Shown here: in pieces, positions 1 to 5,387 of the stretch | Position numbering within the stretch: the stretch's first letter is position 1 | Layout of the letters: each line of letters begins with the position of its first letter | Assembly (NCBI GenBank): GCA_946637575.1 | Contig: CAMPBJ010000021.1 | Location: 1 to 10,663 of the forward strand | DNA from: an uncultured Clostridia bacterium | Lineage (GTDB): Bacteria > Bacillota > Clostridia > Christensenellales > Borkfalkiaceae | Direction: 5' to 3' | DNA length: 10,663 nt | Position numbers and translations under genes: made by a program | Notes under the pieces: model-generated | The model's database searches: none | Told to the model about the DNA's origin: nothing | What the model saw: the letters and a program-made list of their open reading frames with translations, nothing else

Positions 1-1245
1 TACTCTCTTTCTTACAGTCTCGCTCGTTTCAGCCTTTTCGTCGCTCGTAAGTTCTGAATACTTTACGCCGTCGACGTACACCTGAATATCTATCCTGTCG
101 AGTAACGGTCCGGATATTTTTGCTTTGTACCTTGCTATCTGCGAAGGAGAACACGTACACGGTTTGTCTTCGCTCCCAAGATTTCCGCAAGGGCACGGGT
201 TCATACTTCCGCAGAGCATAAAGTTTGCGGGATACAGAACGCTCCCTTCCGCACGCGAAACGGTGATAACGCCGTCCTCTAACGGCTGCCTTAAAGCCTC
301 TAACGTGGAGCGGTTGTATTCGGGCATCTCGTCTAAAAAAAGCACGCCGTTATGCGCTAAACTTATTTCGCCGGGTTTTATCTTCGCTCCGCCGCCCGTC
401 AAAGATACGGTGGACGCGGTGTGGTGCGACGCCCTGAAAGGTCTTGTAAACACTATGCCGTCCGAACTTTTAAGTATGCCCGCCTTTGAGTGTATCTTCG
501 TCGTTTCCAGCGCCTCTTCTTTGGTCATGTCCGGCATTATGGTCGGAATACACTTTGCAAGCATCGTCTTCCCCGTTCCCGGTGCGCCGACGAACAGAAT
601 ATTATGCCCGCCGGAGACAGCGACTTCCAAAGCGCGCTTTGCGACTTTCTGCCCCTTTATAAAACAAAGATCTTCAGAATAAGTCTTTTTGCTCTTTTCT
701 GTTTCATAATCGAGCGTTTGGACGCGCTCCAACTTTTTATACCCCGAAAGGTGATCGATAACTTCCTTTAAAGACTCCGCGGGGTAAACTTCCGCGTTTT
801 CGACGAACGCCGCCTCTTTTTTATTCCCCGAAGGGATTATAAACTTCGTGTACCCGTCGGAGAGAGCGGATATCAAAATCGGCAAAACGCCGTTTACGCG
901 CCTTAAAGAACCGTCAAGCGAAAGTTCGCCCAAGAAAACGATCCTTTCTTCCGGATAAGACAGCATGCCGAACGCTTTTAAGAGCCCGACCGCAAGCGGA
1001 AGGTCAAAAGCAGAACCTTCCTTTTTGACGTCCGCGGGCGCAAGGTTGCACACTATCTTCTTTGCGGGAACCGAAAGTCCACTGTTCTTTATCGCGGAGC
1101 GGATACGCTCTTTCGACTCCTTTACCGCGGTGTCGCCGAGCCCCACTATATCGAAGGACGGAAGACCGTTCGATATGTCGACTTCGACTGAAACGGGGAC
1201 GCCGGTAAGCCCTATTAAAGTGTAACTTTCGGTTTTGGCAAGCAT
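1..1245 (-). CDS. comM: ComM/YifB family AAA+ ATPase (Mg-chelatase-like), 3' end cut by window edge
   Basis: The first 415 residues of a ComM/YifB protein are present. Homologues are about 500 residues, so roughly 90 C-terminal residues lie outside the window. The N-terminal domain (about 1-170) has the family's GLPSFDIVGLGDTAVKES stretch (27-44) and an NLAPADVKKEGSAFDLP stretch (67-83). The AAA+ core has Walker A GAPGTGKT (220-227), Walker B VLFLDEMPE, an NPCPCG cysteine cluster followed by further cysteines, and PLLDRIDI near the edge. In studied bacteria ComM is a hexameric helicase that promotes branch migration during natural transformation. It is also widely kept in species not known to be competent, so a competence role here is inference. 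The start is the ATG at 1245, behind a GAGG Shine-Dalgarno (1251-1254). The gene has its own promoter and is separated from rplS by a terminator, so it is probably the first gene of another unit. Confidence 0.95.
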   Translation of the reverse strand, partial: MLAKTESYTLIGLTGVPVSVEVDISNGLPSFDIVGLGDTAVKESKERIRSAIKNSGLSVPAKKIVCNLAPADVKKEGSAFDLPLAVGLLKAFGMLSYPEERIVFLGELSLDGSLRRVNGVLPILISALSDGYTKFIIPSGNKKEAAFVENAEVYPAESLKEVIDHLSGYKKLERVQTLDYETEKSKKTYSEDLCFIKGQKVAKRALEVAVSGGHNILFVGAPGTGKTMLAKCIPTIMPDMTKEEALETTKIHSKAGILKSSDGIVFTRPFRASHHTASTVSLTGGGAKIKPGEISLAHNGVLFLDEMPEYNRSTLEALRQPLEDGVITVSRAEGSVLYPANFMLCGSMNPCPCGNLGSEDKPCTCSPSQIARYKAKISGPLLDRIDIQVYVDGVKYSELTSDEKAETSETVRKRV

Positions 1246-1250
1246 TTGTT

Positions 1251-1288
1251 CCTCGGGGCGGTTTTATTAAAAAAAATAAACTGCGCCC
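1251..1288 (-). promoter_or_regulatory. Hairpin abutting the comM Shine-Dalgarno
   Basis: In the comM leader, GGGCG (minus strand, 1288-1284) can pair with CGCCC (1260-1256). An inner stem, GTTTATT (1281-1275) with AATAAAAC (1268-1261), has one bulged A and a U-rich loop at 1274-1269. The 3' arm ends one base before the GAGG Shine-Dalgarno (1254-1251). There is no T-tract after the stem, so it is not a terminator. The position suggests modulation of ribosome access or mRNA stability, which is inference. The inverted repeat itself is plain in the sequence. Confidence 0.5.
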
Positions 1289-1315
1289 ATTGTCATTTTT
1301 TACTATATGTTAAAC

Positions 1316-1344
1316 ATTATATATTATTCGCCGCGGTTTGTAAA
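1316..1344 (-). promoter_or_regulatory. Housekeeping-sigma promoter for comM
   Basis: On the minus strand, TTTACA (1344-1339, 5/6 match to TTGACA) and TATAAT (1321-1316, perfect) are separated by exactly 17 bp. The predicted transcription start is near 1309, giving a leader of about 64 nt before the ATG at 1245. The promoter lies just downstream of the rplS terminator, so comM should be expressed independently of rplS. Confidence 0.8.
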
Positions 1345-1354
1345 CCTATTGACG

Positions 1355-1389
1355 AAAAAAAAAGAACTTTCGTTTCCGAAAGTTCTTTT
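1355..1389 (-). terminator. Intrinsic terminator of rplS
   Basis: On the minus strand a perfect 13-bp stem is formed by 1389-1377 and 1372-1360 (core AAAGAACTTTCG / CGAAAGTTCTTT) with a 4-nt GAAA loop. It is followed by an uninterrupted run of nine T (1363-1355), the last part of which overlaps the A-T closing pairs. It begins 16 nt after the rplS stop codon and ends just before the comM promoter. This is a textbook Rho-independent terminator. Confidence 0.92.
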
Positions 1390-1405
1390 GATTTTACGAT
1401 TAAAC

Positions 1406-1753
1406 TTATCTTGCGACTTCTTTAACTTTTGCAGCCTTACCGGTACGTTCACGTAAGTAGTAGAGTTTAGCGCGACGGACATGTCCGCGACGGGTAACGA
1501 TGATGTCCGCTACCTTCGGCGAGTGGATCGGGAAGGTCTTTTCAACGCCTACGCCGTAAGAAACTCTCCTGACGGTGAAAGTCTCGGCGATTCCGCCGTG
1601 CTTTCTTGCGATTACTATACCTTCGAACGCCTGAAGTCTTTCCTTGTCGCCTTCGATGACCTTTACCATTACTTTAACGGTGTCGCCCACGGCGAACTCG
1701 GGAACGTTCTCTTTCAAGTTTTCGTTGTTGATTGCGTCTATTACTTTGCTCAT
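1406..1753 (-). CDS. rplS: 50S ribosomal protein L19
   Basis: This is a complete 115-residue L19, the usual length. L19 lies at the 30S-50S interface of the large subunit. Family landmarks include [13 protein letters not shown] (about 20-32), [44 protein letters not shown] and the basic end [18 protein letters not shown]. The start is the ATG at 1753, seven bases after a perfect AGGAGGT Shine-Dalgarno (1767-1761). In most bacteria rplS directly follows trmD; here it lies four genes away, after yraN. It has its own promoter, structured leader and terminator, so it appears to be a monocistronic unit with its own control. Confidence 0.98.
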   Translation of the reverse strand: MSKVIDAINNENLKENVPEFAVGDTVKVMVKVIEGDKERLQAFEGIVIARKHGGIAETFTVRRVSYGVGVEKTFPIHSPKVADIIVTRRGHVRRAKLYYLRERTGKAAKVKEVAR

Positions 1754-1830
1754 TTGCTTTACCTCCTATATTTACCAAGCGTTCTTGCACGGATCTTCCG
1801 ACAGAGGAACGCCCGAAGCATTATCAAAGC
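1754..1830 (-). ncRNA. Structured rplS leader, probably an L19 ribosomal-protein leader
   Basis: The 77-nt leader between the predicted start site and the rplS ATG folds into a compact element. An outer 9-bp stem is CGGGCGTTC (1815-1807) with GAACGCTTG (1784-1776), including two G-U pairs. It encloses an internal loop and a hairpin, CGGA (1800-1797) with TCCG (1793-1790), with an AGA loop. In addition GCTTT at the 5' end (1830-1826) can pair with AAAGC (1760-1756), between the Shine-Dalgarno and the start codon. The Rfam L19 leader family is a small element found just upstream of rplS in low-GC Gram-positives and thought to mediate feedback by L19. Position and shape fit, but membership needs a covariance-model search. 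The long-range pairing is inference. Confidence 0.72.
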
Positions 1831-1836
1831 CATACT

Positions 1837-1865
1837 ATAATATCATACTTTTTTTTGTTTAGCAA
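1837..1865 (-). promoter_or_regulatory. Promoter of the rplS cassette
   Basis: On the minus strand, TTGCTA (1865-1860) and TATTAT (1842-1837, 5/6) are separated by 17 bp, with a run of eight A in the spacer. The predicted start is G at about 1830. The -35 box lies only a few bases beyond the yraN stop codon, and no terminator separates yraN from it, so read-through from the upstream operon is also possible. The 12 bases TAAAATCGCTTG (1874-1863) overlapping the -35 box also occur at the ylxM promoter in the same register. Confidence 0.72.
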
Positions 1866-1871
1866 GCGATT

Positions 1872-2237
1872 TTAAATAGAAAATGCGTCGGTGATATGAT
1901 TTATTGCGTCGTTTTCTATCTCGATCACGTCGAACCTGCAAGGAAAGTCCGTTTTTTTGTGCTTTACAAGATACTCAGACGCGACCAGAGCGTACTTTTT
2001 TCTCTTATTTACGCCCACCGCTTCTGCCGGCGTTCCGAACGCTTCTGTCGACCTTGTTTTTACTTCGGTAAAAACCGTAACCCCGTCCTTCTCGGCGATC
2101 AGGTCGATTTCGCCTATACGCGTCTTAAAATTCCGCTCTAAAATCTCATAACCCTGCGATCTTAAAAACTCCTCCGCCTTTACTTCACCGGCTCTTCCCA
2201 GAAGTTTTTTATGAAAGTCTTTCTGTGCAAAATACAA
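1872..2237 (-). CDS. yraN: YraN/UPF0102 family protein, predicted nuclease fold
   Basis: This 121-residue protein is full length for the family. It has LLGRAGEVKAEEFLRSQGYEIL (about 12-33, shown here as one conserved region), then GEIDLIA (42-48) and FTEVKTR (56-62). The acidic residues E43, D45 and E58 with K60 match the PD-(D/E)xK-like nuclease pattern that led to the family's classification with Holliday-junction-resolvase-like folds. No firm cellular role is established. The start is a TTG at 2237, chosen because no ATG lies near and a strong AAAGGAG sits 8 nt upstream. It overlaps the 3' end of rnhB by 58 nt, in another frame. The rnhB-yraN-comM neighbourhood is common in Bacillota, but here rplS is inserted before comM. 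Confidence 0.92.
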   Translation of the reverse strand: MYFAQKDFHKKLLGRAGEVKAEEFLRSQGYEILERNFKTRIGEIDLIAEKDGVTVFTEVKTRSTEAFGTPAEAVGVNKRKKYALVASEYLVKHKKTDFPCRFDVIEIENDAINHITDAFSI

Positions 2238-2785
2238 GGTCCTATCTCCTTTATTTTCCCGATGTGTTCTTTCGTGCCGTATCCTTTGTGCTTTTCAAAC
2301 GAGTACTCGGGGTAAGTTTTTGCGTACTCTTTCATAAGGTTATCCCTATATACTTTTGCGATTATGGACGCGCAGGACACCGAATAACACTTGTCGTCGC
2401 CCTTAATTACGTACTCCGCGTTAAACGCAAGCCCGATATCCACTCCGTCCACGATCGTTACGTCGGGGGTTACGGATAAGCCGTTTACCGCACCCGTCAT
2501 GCATTTTTTGACCGCGTTTAATATGTTTATCCTATCTATCTCTTCGGGCGAAACCTCGAAAATAGAGTAAGCGACGGCGCGTTCGCGTATCAAAGCGTCG
2601 AGCTCTTCGCGCTTTTTTTCGGTGAGTTTCTTGCTGTCCTTTACGCCGTCTATTAAAGTATCCGTCGGCATAATTACCGCGGCGCAGACGACCGGCCCTG
2701 CAAGCGGGCCTCTTCCCACTTCGTCAACACCCGCGACGTACTTATAACCTTTTTTTAGGTGTTTTTGCTCGAAAGACGTATCCAT
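2180..2785 (-). CDS. rnhB: Ribonuclease HII
   Basis: This 201-residue RNase HII cleaves the RNA strand of RNA/DNA hybrids and removes single ribonucleotides misincorporated into DNA. The metal-binding carboxylates are all visible: D21 and E22 in GVDEVGRGPLAGPV, D113 in IVDG, and D130 in the KGDD segment before SCASIIAKVYRD. DSKKL (50-54) and the C-terminal HRKTFIKNF are also typical. The start is the ATG at 2785, whose first base is the last base of the rbgA stop codon (TGATG), indicating translational coupling; no good Shine-Dalgarno is present. The frame stays open upstream to an ATG at 2899, but those 38 residues lie inside rbgA and do not resemble RNase HII. Confidence 0.97.
   Translation of the reverse strand: MDTSFEQKHLKKGYKYVAGVDEVGRGPLAGPVVCAAVIMPTDTLIDGVKDSKKLTEKKREELDALIRERAVAYSIFEVSPEEIDRINILNAVKKCMTGAVNGLSVTPDVTIVDGVDIGLAFNAEYVIKGDDKCYSVSCASIIAKVYRDNLMKEYAKTYPEYSFEKHKGYGTKEHIGKIKEIGPCILHRKTFIKNFWEEPVK
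2246..2252 (-). promoter_or_regulatory. Shine-Dalgarno fixing the TTG start of yraN
   Basis: AAAGGAG on the minus strand lies inside the rnhB coding sequence, exactly 8 nt before the TTG at 2237-2235. Its quality and spacing support TTG as the true start despite the 58-nt overlap with rnhB. Confidence 0.75.
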
Positions 2786-3615
2786 CAGTCTAAAACGATC
2801 TTGCCGATCCTGCCCTTTCTGAAATCGTCGATAATCGCCGTAGAACACCTGTCGTAGTCGAATATTCCGCCCTTTTTTATAAAGCCCCTTATTTTGCATA
2901 TTCCGTCGAACATTTCTGTAACGCTTTCGCCTTCCGTTATCCCGTACTTTTCTTTTAGAAGTTCGGGGTATTTTTCGGAAAGTTCTTTAAGGAGTTCCGC
3001 AGAAAGATCGTTAAAGTCGATATTCGCGTCGTTCATACAGCCGACGTAAGCAAGGTGTTTTGCAAAAGTCTGGCTCTCGAACGCCGGAGGCATTGTTCCG
3101 GGGGTGTCTAAAAGTTCCAGATCGCGTATTCTCACCCATTGTTTTCCGCGCGTAACCCCGGCTTTGTTGCCGGTAACGGTCTTCCTTCCGCCGACGAGCG
3201 CGTTTATGATAGTAGATTTCCCCGTATTCGGAATACCCGCGACCATTATGCGAACGGGTTTGTTTACACCCTTTGCCTTATTCTTCTCGATTTTTTCCTT
3301 TAAAAGTTCAAAGACGGCGGAGTATAATGCGTCGACCGTCTTTTTATCCGTCGCGGAAACCGAAACAGCGGTTATCCCTTCCGACTTAAAGTCGGAGACC
3401 GTCTTTAACGCGTCCTTTTTCTCGATAAGGTCGCATTTATTTATAACGTAAAGAACCTTTTTGTCTTTAAAAAGGTTGCCTAATTTCTTGTTTACGGAAG
3501 CGTGCGGACATCTTGCGTCAAGTACGACGAGAACGCCGTCCACGAGTTTTAAGGACTCTTCCATCATCCGCATTGCCGCGGTCATGTGTCCCGGAAACCA
3601 TTGCAGATGTTCCAT
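2785..3615 (-). CDS. rbgA: Ribosome biogenesis GTPase RbgA (YlqF)
   Basis: This 276-residue circularly permuted GTPase is required in Bacillus subtilis for a late step of 50S assembly. It opens with QWFPGHM (5-11), typical of the family. The G motifs appear in permuted order: G4 NKCD (59-62), G1 GIPNTGKS (127-134), G2 GVTRG (153-157), G3 DTPG (170-173). A helical C-terminal domain follows (about 195-276). The gene starts one base after the trmD stop (TAG-T-ATG), with GGAG about 9 nt upstream inside trmD, and overlaps rnhB by one base. The usual order is rplS then rbgA; here rbgA follows trmD directly. Confidence 0.97.
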   Translation of the reverse strand: MEHLQWFPGHMTAAMRMMEESLKLVDGVLVVLDARCPHASVNKKLGNLFKDKKVLYVINKCDLIEKKDALKTVSDFKSEGITAVSVSATDKKTVDALYSAVFELLKEKIEKNKAKGVNKPVRIMVAGIPNTGKSTIINALVGGRKTVTGNKAGVTRGKQWVRIRDLELLDTPGTMPPAFESQTFAKHLAYVGCMNDANIDFNDLSAELLKELSEKYPELLKEKYGITEGESVTEMFDGICKIRGFIKKGGIFDYDRCSTAIIDDFRKGRIGKIVLD

Positions 3616-3616
3616 A

Positions 3617-4285
3617 CTACTTCTCCAAAAGATCGGGGCGACGGGCTTTCGTTATCTCTTCCGCCCGCTCCCTTCTCCACTTATCGACTTCTCCGTGGTT
3701 ACCCGAAAGCAAAACTTCGGGTACTTTTAGTCCGCAATACTCCTGCGGCTTGGTGTACTGCGGATACTCTAAATATCCGCTTGAAAAACTCTCTTCTTTT
3801 AGAGATTCTTTATTTATTACGCCGTCGACGTAACGGCTTACCGCGTCGGTAACCGCCATAGCCGGGATCTCCCCGCCGGTCAAAACGTAATCCCCCACCG
3901 AGAGTTCTTCGTCGATAAAAAGATCTATCGCGCGTTGATCCACGCCCTCGTAATGCCCGCAAAGGAGCAGAATACCGTCAAGTTTCGAATACTCTTCTAC
4001 GATTTTTTGATTGAAAACCCTACCCCGTGGCGACAAAAACACGCGCTTTGCTTTATGCTCCGGATCTATCGCGGTAATAGCGCTCCCGATAGGTTGCGCC
4101 ATCATCACCATGCCCGCGCCGCCGCCGAAGGGCGTATCGTCGCACTTTCTGTGTTTGTTTTCGGTATAATCCCTTATGTCGTGAACGTTTATCGAAAGTT
4201 TTGCGGACTTCGTCGCTCTGCCCAAAATACTCGACTTTAAGGCGGAAAACATTTCGGGGAATAAGGTCAAAATATCAATCTTCAT
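3617..4285 (-). CDS. trmD: tRNA (guanine-37-N1)-methyltransferase TrmD
   Basis: This 222-residue SPOUT methyltransferase makes m1G37 next to the anticodon, using S-adenosylmethionine, and so prevents frameshifting. Landmarks are MKIDILTLFPEMF (1-13), FGGGAGMVM (53-61), the knot motif LLCGHYEGVDQR (107-118), ELSVGDYVLTGGEIPAM (127-143), and VPEVLLSGNH (188-197). R151 matches the catalytic Arg154 of characterised enzymes. At the place of Asp169 (ED-S-F) this protein has EESF, so Glu165 replaces the general-base Asp, with a linker one residue shorter. It overlaps rimM by 11 nt, and a GGAG lies about 11 nt before the start. The length is shorter than E. coli TrmD (255) because the C-terminal extension is absent. 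Confidence 0.97.
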   Translation of the reverse strand: MKIDILTLFPEMFSALKSSILGRATKSAKLSINVHDIRDYTENKHRKCDDTPFGGGAGMVMMAQPIGSAITAIDPEHKAKRVFLSPRGRVFNQKIVEEYSKLDGILLLCGHYEGVDQRAIDLFIDEELSVGDYVLTGGEIPAMAVTDAVSRYVDGVINKESLKEESFSSGYLEYPQYTKPQEYCGLKVPEVLLSGNHGEVDKWRRERAEEITKARRPDLLEK

Positions 4286-4781
4286 AAACGCTTATCTCCG
4301 CGAGTTTCTTTTTAAAAACGGTAACTTCGCCCTTTTCGACGTCGATGCTTTTCACCGCGTCTTTTAAGAAGGGGAAACGCAAAACCTTTCCGTTTTTCGT
4401 CGCGACGGTAAAGATATCCGTCCTTGCGCTTATGATATCCGTGATCTTTCCGATCTCGCCGTCTTCATCGAAAACCGCTGCACCGACAAGGTCCGCGACG
4501 AAGTATTCGCCGTCTTTTAGGGGAATAGCGTCTTTCCTTTCGACGGACATAAACTTCCCGCGGAAAGTCTCCGCCGTGTTTCTGTCGGACACTCCGGATA
4601 GCGCGACAAAGACCGTATCCCCCGCGATTACCGTTCGGGTGATACGGTAACTTTGACCGTCGATCTTCACCTCGTTTAAGTTTTTAAATCGGTTTATATC
4701 GCTCGTAAGGGGCTGAACTTTCAGTTCGCCCCTTATCCCTTGCGGTTTCACGATAAGCCCGATTTTAAAAGAACTTTGCAT
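4275..4781 (-). CDS. rimM: Ribosome maturation factor RimM
   Basis: This 168-residue RimM helps 30S maturation, acting on the 16S head region around S19 and S13. The N-terminal barrel begins KIGLIVKPQGIRGELKV (6-22). A PRC-barrel domain starts near GEYFVADLVGAAVFDEDGEI (about 92-111) and ends with the usual FPFLKDAVKSID stretch. It lies four bases after khpA and overlaps trmD by 11 nt, so the three are almost certainly co-transcribed and translationally coupled. The nearest Shine-Dalgarno-like AAAGGA is about 14 nt from the ATG, which is far and fits coupling. Confidence 0.96.
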   Translation of the reverse strand: MQSSFKIGLIVKPQGIRGELKVQPLTSDINRFKNLNEVKIDGQSYRITRTVIAGDTVFVALSGVSDRNTAETFRGKFMSVERKDAIPLKDGEYFVADLVGAAVFDEDGEIGKITDIISARTDIFTVATKNGKVLRFPFLKDAVKSIDVEKGEVTVFKKKLAEISVYED

Positions 4782-4785
4782 TACG

Positions 4786-5022
4786 TTATGCTTGTTCCTT
4801 TATTTCGAGGTTATACTTTTTATTCTCTTTCTGTCCGCCGACTTTTAAGAGGGTACGGATCGCCTTTGCAAGCTTACCGCCCTTTCCTATCACCTTGCCC
4901 ATATCCGAAGGCTTTAAGAGTACGGTTACCGAAACGACGTTCCCGTCTTCTTCGACTTCATATACGGCGCTGTCCGCGTCGTCGGCGAAAGTGCCTATTA
5001 CGTATTTAATAAGGTCAATCAT
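4786..5022 (-). CDS. khpA: KH-domain RNA-binding protein KhpA (YlqC)
   Basis: This small single-KH protein has 78 residues, normal for the family. The RNA-binding loop GKGG is at 46-49 in MGKVIGKGGKLAKAIRTLL (41-59). In Streptococcus KhpA pairs with KhpB (EloR/Jag) and influences cell elongation and RNA metabolism; whether that holds here is inference. It sits 13 nt after rpsP and 4 nt before rimM. The Shine-Dalgarno is weak, so translation probably depends on ribosomes leaving rpsP. The ylqD gene that follows ylqC in Bacillus subtilis is absent. Confidence 0.95.
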   Translation of the reverse strand: MIDLIKYVIGTFADDADSAVYEVEEDGNVVSVTVLLKPSDMGKVIGKGGKLAKAIRTLLKVGGQKENKKYNLEIKEQA

Positions 5023-5035
5023 TATCTGTTACCCG

Positions 5036-5329
5036 TTACTTTTTCTTTCTGACCTTGGTTTTTGCGGGCGAAAGTTTGGTGGGTTTCGGAAGGATGCCTG
5101 CGTTTACCAAAAGGTTTTTAACGGTGTCGGTCGGTTGAACGCCGTTTGCGATCCATTTTTTCGCTTTCTCTTCGTCGATCACGATCTCTGCGGGAACGGT
5201 GGTCGGATTGTAATGACCGACTTTGTCGATATATTCGCCGTCTCTCGCCTTCTTGCTGTCCATGATAACGATACGGTAGAAGGGCGATTTCTTGTCCCCG
5301 AGTCTCGTTAATCTCATTTTTACTGCCAT
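5036..5329 (-). CDS. rpsP: 30S ribosomal protein S16
   Basis: This 97-residue S16 is a primary 16S rRNA-binding protein of the 30S body. It begins with MAVKMRLTRLGDKKSPFYRI, followed by GEYIDKVGHYNP and the C-terminal part QPTDTVKNLLVNAG, then a short basic tail rich in lysine. The start is the ATG at 5329, 9 nt after AAGGAG (5344-5339). It is the first ribosomal gene after ffh. The 58-nt spacer (5330-5387) holds this binding site but no convincing promoter or terminator, so rpsP is probably transcribed from the ylxM-ffh promoter. Confidence 0.98.
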   Translation of the reverse strand: MAVKMRLTRLGDKKSPFYRIVIMDSKKARDGEYIDKVGHYNPTTVPAEIVIDEEKAKKWIANGVQPTDTVKNLLVNAGILPKPTKLSPAKTKVRKKK

Positions 5330-5387
5330 TGTTCTGTTCTCCTTTTTTGCCTTTCTCGGCTGTGTTTTATATTTTTTCGCTTACGCG

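Noticed and set aside
125..682. Plus-strand open frame of 185 codons within comM
   Set aside because: It is antisense to the highly conserved ComM AAA+ core, whose minus-strand translation is clearly real; the plus-strand product resembles nothing.
2785..2899. A 38-residue N-terminal extension of RNase HII from an upstream ATG
   Set aside because: It lies wholly inside rbgA in another frame, is unlike RNase HII, and the ATG at 2785 gives a normal-length protein coupled to the rbgA stop.
5330..5387. Possible separate promoter or terminator between ffh and rpsP
   Set aside because: A TATAAA is present but no acceptable -35 box stands at 16-18 bp, and the only hairpins are 3-bp stems, so continuous transcription is more likely.
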